NCBI GenBank assembly: GCA_038120515.1
Contig: JAYOLW010000030.1
Location: 1 to 9,272, forward strand
Reading direction: 5' to 3'
Source: JADHOX01 sp038120515
GTDB taxonomy: Bacteria; Pseudomonadota; Alphaproteobacteria; Rickettsiales; JABIRX01
DNA: 9,272 nt
Part shown: piece after piece, positions 5,552 to 9,272 of the stretch
How positions within the stretch are numbered: the stretch's first letter is position 1
Layout of the letters: every line of letters starts with the position of its first letter
The notes under the pieces: generated by a model
The model's input: the letters and a program-made list of their open reading frames with translations, nothing else
Told to the model about the DNA's origin: nothing
Database searches by the model: none
Program-made: the position numbers and the translations under genes

Positions 5552-7288
5552 ATGACAGAGAAACATACATCAATAGGCGCAACAGTATTAATCAAATCAT
5601 TGGTTGATAATGGAGTCGAAGTGATTTTCGGCTATCCTGGTGGTGCTGCTCTGCCTATTTATGATGAATTATTCAAACAAAATAATTTGCGCCATATTTT
5701 AGTGCGTCATGAGCAAGCTGCTGTGCATGCTGCTGAAGGTTATGCAAGATCAACAGGTAAATTAGGCGCTGTGCTTGTAACATCAGGCCCTGGTGCTACT
5801 AATACAATTACCGGTCTTACTGATGCTATCATGGATTCGATTCCACTTATTTGTATTACTGGTCAGGTTCCAAGTACTTTAATTGGTACTGATGCTTTTC
5901 AAGAGGCGGATACTGTTGGACTTACTAGATCTTGTACCAAACATAATTATTTAATACAAAATGTTAACGATATTGAATCAATTATAACTGAGGCCTGTCA
6001 TGTTGCTATGACTGGACGCCCTGGTCCGGTTCTTGTTGATATTCCAAAAGATATTCAAAATACTTGCCTTGAACATGAAGGTGGTGTCATTGTTACGAGA
6101 AAATCATACTCTGATCACAAAATCGAAGCTGACGAAGCTGATATTGATGCTGCTGTTGAATTAATTAAATCGGCGCAAAAGCCAATTTTCTACACAGGTG
6201 GTGGTGTTGTTAATTCTGGTCCTGAAGCTTCTAAAGAATTAATTAAATTAGTAAAACATACAGGTGCACCTATTACTAGCACTTTAATGGGTCTTGGATG
6301 TTATCCAGGAGATGATGATCAGTTTTTAGGCATGCTTGGAATGCATGGTACCTATGAAGCTAATCTTGCTATGGCTAAATGTGATGTTATGATCTGTGTT
6401 GGTGCCAGATTTGATGATAGAGTGACTGGTGATACCAAAAGATTCTCACTTGGCTCGAAGAAAATTCATATCGATATCGACCGTTCTTCAATTAATAAAA
6501 ATATCAAAGTTGATGTTGGTGTCGTTGGTGATGCTTGTAAGATCTTAACCAAAATAAACGAAAAGCTTAAAGGGTATAAATTTCCAAAAGCCAAATATAA
6601 AGATTGGTGGGCATTTATTGGTAAATTACGCGAAGAGGATTCGTTTTATTTCGAACAAAAAGGTGAGCTTATAAAGCCACAAACTGCGATTAAAACTCTG
6701 CATGAAATGACCAAAGATCAAAATCCAATTGTGGCAACAGATGTTGGTCAGCATCAAATGTGGACAGCCCAATTTGTTGAGTTTTACAAGCCAAATAATT
6801 GGCTATCTTCTGGTGGTTTGGGTACTATGGGCTATGGTATGCCGGCTGCAATTGGTGCTCAAGTTGCAAATCCTAAACGTTTAGTTTATTGCGTAAGTGG
6901 TGAGGCTTCGATTCAAATGAATATCCAAGAGCTTGCAACTGCAAAACAATATCGCCTGCCTGTTAAAATTTTTATTATCAATAACCGCTTTATGGGAATG
7001 GTAAGGCAATGGCAAGAATTATTTCATGGTGATCGTTATTCTGAAAGTTATATGGAATCAATTCCTGATTTTGTGACTTTAGCGAAAAGTTATGGAATTA
7101 AAGGAATTCGTTGTGAAAAGCTTGATGATCTAAAGCCTAAGATCAAGGAAATGTTAGATCATGATGGTCCAGTTGTTTTTGATTGTTTGGTAGATAGATC
7201 AGAAAATGTATATCCAATGATGCCGGCAGGTGCTGCGCATTACGATATAGAATTAGGCCGTAAGAAAAAGCATAAAATTGATATTTAA
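5552..7288 (+). CDS. ilvB: Acetolactate synthase, large catalytic subunit
   Basis: Condenses two pyruvates to 2-acetolactate, or pyruvate with 2-oxobutyrate to 2-aceto-2-hydroxybutyrate, with thiamine diphosphate, Mg2+ and FAD. This is the first common step of valine, leucine and isoleucine synthesis in the cytoplasm. The 578 aa match the family length (E. coli IlvI is similar). The N-terminal ThDP-binding domain has GYPGGA (27-32) and the cofactor-activating Glu54 in RHEQAA. TSGPGATN (77-84) and ITGQVP (102-107) follow. A central FAD-associated domain runs from about 195 to 340 (GARFDDRVTG at 284-293). The C-terminal ThDP domain has GGLGTMGYGMPAAIGA (421-436), then GEASIQMNIQE and NN at 477-478. 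The usual metal-ligand motif GDG or GDA reads G450-E451-A452. MVRQWQELFHGDRYSESYM is typical of alphaproteobacterial enzymes. No Shine-Dalgarno precedes the ATG, but the N-terminus aligns with the family as I recall it. The gene could equally be named ilvI. Confidence 0.97.
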   Translation: MTEKHTSIGATVLIKSLVDNGVEVIFGYPGGAALPIYDELFKQNNLRHILVRHEQAAVHAAEGYARSTGKLGAVLVTSGPGATNTITGLTDAIMDSIPLICITGQVPSTLIGTDAFQEADTVGLTRSCTKHNYLIQNVNDIESIITEACHVAMTGRPGPVLVDIPKDIQNTCLEHEGGVIVTRKSYSDHKIEADEADIDAAVELIKSAQKPIFYTGGGVVNSGPEASKELIKLVKHTGAPITSTLMGLGCYPGDDDQFLGMLGMHGTYEANLAMAKCDVMICVGARFDDRVTGDTKRFSLGSKKIHIDIDRSSINKNIKVDVGVVGDACKILTKINEKLKGYKFPKAKYKDWWAFIGKLREEDSFYFEQKGELIKPQTAIKTLHEMTKDQNPIVATDVGQHQMWTAQFVEFYKPNNWLSSGGLGTMGYGMPAAIGAQVANPKRLVYCVSGEASIQMNIQELATAKQYRLPVKIFIINNRFMGMVRQWQELFHGDRYSESYMESIPDFVTLAKSYGIKGIRCEKLDDLKPKIKEMLDHDGPVVFDCLVDRSENVYPMMPAGAAHYDIELGRKKKHKIDI

Positions 7289-7289
7289 A

Positions 7290-7817
7290 ATGACAGAAAA
7301 TTCTCAAAAACACGATAAGCATGTTATTGCAATTTTAATTGATAATGAATTTGGATCGCTTGCAAGAGTTGTAAATTTATTCTCAGCGCGTGGTTATAAT
7401 ATTGAAACCTTATCAGTTTCTGTAATTGATGCTAAAAGAAATCTATCAAGAATTACCATCACGACATATGGTTCTGCAGATGTAATTGAGTTAATTATTA
7501 AATTGCTTGAGCGCTTAATTCCTGTTCATAAAGTTTTAGATCTTTCAAGTGGTGCTCATATTGAAAGAAGCCTCGCTTTGGTTAAAGTTAAAACTTCAGA
7601 GCATGATGATGAAGTGATTAGAATCTCTGATATTGTTAAAGCTGAACTTGCAGAGAAAACCGATGATTATTTATTATTTGAGGTTGCTGATACCGAAGAA
7701 AATATCGATAGATTCATTAAGTTACTTAAGCCATATAATATTATTGAAATCTCGCAAACAGGTAGTGCTTCGCTTGGGCTTGGCCGTCATAATATCCTTG
7801 ATTATGTCAAGGAATAA
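7290..7817 (+). CDS. ilvN: Acetolactate synthase, small regulatory subunit
   Basis: Binds the large subunit, stimulates it and confers feedback inhibition by valine. The 175 aa contain an N-terminal ACT domain (about 10-85) and a C-terminal ACT-like domain (about 90-170). The valine-site residues of E. coli IlvH (N11, G14, N29) correspond to N19, G22 and N37 here, so feedback control is probably intact. The ending TGSASLGLGR is typical of the family. I chose the ATG at 7290, one nucleotide after the ilvB stop. An in-frame TTG at 7278 would overlap ilvB and add only four residues. No Shine-Dalgarno is visible, so translation is probably coupled to ilvB. ilvH is the alternative name. Confidence 0.95.
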   Translation: MTENSQKHDKHVIAILIDNEFGSLARVVNLFSARGYNIETLSVSVIDAKRNLSRITITTYGSADVIELIIKLLERLIPVHKVLDLSSGAHIERSLALVKVKTSEHDDEVIRISDIVKAELAEKTDDYLLFEVADTEENIDRFIKLLKPYNIIEISQTGSASLGLGRHNILDYVKE

Positions 7818-7826
7818 TCAGTGTTG

Positions 7827-7832
7827 TGAGGT
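7827..7832 (+). promoter_or_regulatory. Ribosome binding site fixing the TTG start of yejE
   Basis: TGAGGT lies so that GAGG (7828-7831) is 7 nt before the TTG at 7839. An in-frame stop at 7827-7829 excludes any earlier start, and the first in-frame ATG comes only at codon 94. The TTG is therefore the only plausible start. Confidence 0.8.
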
Positions 7833-7838
7833 TTTGTT

Positions 7839-8852
7839 TTGGCGCATATTTCATTAACTAAACTTCGCCTTCAAAGACTTACACAAAGTAAAAAAGCTAA
7901 AGTCTCTATTAGCTTATTTTTAATAGTTACATTAATTGCTTTATTTGCTGAATTTATTGCTAATGATAAACCGCTTTATGTTAAATATGATGGAAAATCA
8001 TATTTTCCGATATTTAAAACCTATCTTGAAACCGAATTTGGTGGCGATTTTTATACTGAGCCTGATTATAAGGATCCATATGTTCAAAAGCTTATTAACG
8101 AAAAGGGCTATTTTATTATGCCGCCAATACAATATAGCTATGACACCATTAATTTTAATCTAGGCTCACCGCCACCGACGGCACCAGATTATGATAACAT
8201 ACTTGGAACGGATGATTTAGGTCGTGATGTTTTAGCTCGTTTAATTTATGGCGTTCGCTTGTCGCTAGCATTCGGAGTATTATTGACAATTCTTGGTAGT
8301 GTTGTTGGGATTACATTAGGAGCACTTCAAGGCTATTATGGTGGTTGGTTTGATCTGGTATTTCAAAGATTTATTGAGATTTGGTCAAATATGCCAATTT
8401 TATTTATTTTGATTATTTTGTCGGCGATAATTACACCAAATTTCTTGTCATTATTATTGATTTTATTTGCCTTTAGTTGGATGGCGCTGGTGCAACCAGT
8501 AAGGGCTGAATTTCTAAAAACTCGTAAGTTAGAATATATCAAAGCTGCTCGTGCCGCTGGGGTCAAAGAATCATCGATTATCTTTAAACATTTATTGCCT
8601 AATGCTTTAGTTAGCACCCTTGCATTCTTACCTTTTATTTTATCGGGATCGATCATTACCTTAACTTCGCTTGATTTCTTAGGTTTTGGCATGCCGGCTG
8701 GTTCGGCATCGCTTGGTGAATTATTGGCCCAAGGTAAGAATAATATCTCTGCTTATTGGATTGGCCTTACTGGTTTTTTTGTTACTGGTTTCTTATTGAC
8801 GATTTTAATTTTTGTTGGTGAATCAGTTCGAGATATTTTTAAAAGTAATTAA
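7839..8852 (+). CDS. yejE: Oligopeptide/microcin C-type ABC transporter permease (YejE family)
   Basis: One of the two inner-membrane permease subunits of an importer for small peptides (YejABEF in enterobacteria, which takes up microcin C). The 337 aa resemble E. coli YejE in length and throughout: ANDKPLYVKYDGKSYFP (41-57), the periplasmic segment to about 120, LGTDDLGRDVLARLIYG (122-138) and TSLDFLGFGMPAGSASLGEL (276-295). Membrane helices are seen near 23-42, 142-165, 184-222 (two), 260-284 and 307-327. The cytoplasmic EAA loop that docks on the ATPase is KAARAAGVKESSIIFKHLLP (235-254). The gene starts with TTG, 21 nt after ilvN, and is probably co-transcribed with ilvBN. The partner genes yejA (binding protein), yejB (other permease) and yejF (ATPase) are not in the window, so the transporter genes are dispersed. 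If the partners are absent from the genome, the protein could not form a normal importer. Confidence 0.95.
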   Translation: MAHISLTKLRLQRLTQSKKAKVSISLFLIVTLIALFAEFIANDKPLYVKYDGKSYFPIFKTYLETEFGGDFYTEPDYKDPYVQKLINEKGYFIMPPIQYSYDTINFNLGSPPPTAPDYDNILGTDDLGRDVLARLIYGVRLSLAFGVLLTILGSVVGITLGALQGYYGGWFDLVFQRFIEIWSNMPILFILIILSAIITPNFLSLLLILFAFSWMALVQPVRAEFLKTRKLEYIKAARAAGVKESSIIFKHLLPNALVSTLAFLPFILSGSIITLTSLDFLGFGMPAGSASLGELLAQGKNNISAYWIGLTGFFVTGFLLTILIFVGESVRDIFKSN

Positions 8853-8880
8853 TTGAAACTTTGTTTTTGTTGCTTATACC
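8853..8880 (+). promoter_or_regulatory. Possible internal promoter for the TRL lipoprotein gene
   Basis: TTGAAA (8853-8858), directly after the yejE stop, is 16 nt before TATACC (8875-8880). The -35 and spacing match those of the ilv promoter, but the -10 is weaker. The predicted leader is about 17 nt. Confidence 0.35.
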
Positions 8881-8903
8881 GAGATAAAATTTTGTTTTTT
8901 ATT

Positions 8904-9200
8904 ATGAAAAAAATCTTAGTTATCTTATCGATTCTAACATTATCATCTTGTATTGAATATAATTACTCACCTGTAGCCCATCGCAATAATTTCGTCTTAA
9001 GTGAAATTGATTTTACTGAAGATTTTAAAACTGGTAAATCTTGTGCTAAGCTTAAAGGAATTAGGTTTGATGGTTCACGCTCAATCATTGATGCTGCAAA
9101 AAACGGCGGTATAAAAAATGTTGTTTTCGTTGATCACACTGAAACTAAAAAATTATTTAGAAAACCTGTTTATTGTACAGTAGTTTACGGACGCGAGTAA
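8904..9200 (+). CDS. Small TRL-family lipoprotein
   Basis: 98 aa. The N-terminus MKKILVILSILTLSSC is a lipoprotein signal: two lysines, a hydrophobic core and lipobox L13-S14-S15-C16, so Cys16 would be lipidated and the mature protein anchored in the envelope. The remainder matches what I know of the TRL-like (tRNA-associated locus) family: KTGKSC at 42-47, a SIIDAAKNGGI segment at 60-70, KNVVFVDHTET at 71-81, and YCTVVYG at 90-96. The family has no established function. An in-frame TTG at 8853 would add 17 residues rich in Cys and aromatics and spoil the signal peptide, so the ATG at 8904 is chosen despite lacking a Shine-Dalgarno. It follows yejE by 51 nt on the same strand and may be read from the operon or its own promoter. 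Confidence 0.85.
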   Translation: MKKILVILSILTLSSCIEYNYSPVAHRNNFVLSEIDFTEDFKTGKSCAKLKGIRFDGSRSIIDAAKNGGIKNVVFVDHTETKKLFRKPVYCTVVYGRE

Positions 9201-9204
9201 TTTA

Positions 9205-9272
9205 TTATTCTCGTCCTTGGCCTAGGCCTTGATTATGTCCTTGTGCCGTAGCTGTTGGCGCTGATACCTCGC
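9205..9272 (-). CDS. 3' end of a leftward convergent gene (partial)
   Basis: On the minus strand one frame is open from the window edge to TAA at 9205-9207 and gives EVSAPTATAQGHNQGLGQGRE as the C-terminus. The other two minus frames contain stops within this short span. The Gly/Gln/Ala/Thr-rich tail would be flexible. It ends 4 nt from the stop of the rightward lipoprotein gene, a plausible convergent arrangement. An imperfect GGAC..GAG/CTCGTCC hairpin (9189-9216) spans the two stops. The product cannot be named. Confidence 0.45.
   Translation of the reverse strand, partial: EVSAPTATAQGHNQGLGQGRE

Noticed and set aside
7633..7857. 74-aa plus-strand frame bridging ilvN and yejE
   Set aside because: It overlaps the conserved C-terminal half of ilvN in another frame and the yejE start, and has no family features.
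8363..8692. 109-aa open frame on the minus strand
   Set aside because: It is antisense to the well-conserved EAA-loop region of yejE and has no recognisable content.
9219..9228. GGCCTAGGCC palindrome
   Set aside because: It lies within the partial convergent reading frame, encoding a Gly-Leu-Gly stretch, and has no companion elements. It is probably coincidental.

Overview
The window looks like the chromosome of an AT-rich, probably host-associated alphaproteobacterium. The AT-biased codon use, three ankyrin-repeat genes in a row, an IlvB/IlvN pair of alphaproteobacterial type and a YejE-type permease point that way. An intact acetolactate synthase argues against the Rickettsia and Anaplasma/Wolbachia lineages, which as far as I know lack branched-chain amino acid synthesis. 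A less reduced Rickettsiales or Holosporales-like lineage, or another AT-rich alphaproteobacterium, fits better. The genus cannot be settled from the sequence alone.

Layout. Positions 1-167 hold the possible 3' end of a rightward gene, a strong bidirectional hairpin terminator and a leftward tRNA-Ser(UGA). Positions 316-5407 hold four leftward genes of effector-like character. They are a protein with a long Gly/Ala-rich hydrophobic N-terminus followed by a charged helical body (460 aa), a small degenerate ankyrin protein (150 aa), and two large paralogous ankyrin proteins (474 and 475 aa). The two large proteins share the order ankyrin block, helical linker, ankyrin block. They also share a 13-nt promoter-proximal box at almost the same distance from the start codon. 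None of the four has a cleavable signal peptide that I can see.

Positions 5408-5551 form a divergent promoter region. To its right runs a forward cluster: ilvB and ilvN (one nucleotide apart), yejE (21-nt gap, TTG start with a clear Shine-Dalgarno) and a small TRL-family lipoprotein (51-nt gap, perhaps with its own promoter). IlvB and IlvN together make acetolactate synthase, the first common enzyme of valine, leucine and isoleucine synthesis. YejE would be one of the two membrane subunits of a peptide/microcin C-type ABC importer, whose partner genes are not in the window. The last 68 bases probably hold the 3' end of a leftward convergent gene.

No CRISPR array, insertion sequence, integrase, toxin-antitoxin pair or restriction system is visible. 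The most interesting material is the leftward cluster: the duplicated ankyrin pair with its conserved middle region, the bipartite nuclear-localisation-like N-terminus of one copy, and the unrecognised 460-aa protein. No intergenic stretch exceeds 300 bases. The longest, 3797-3979, holds only a weak promoter candidate.
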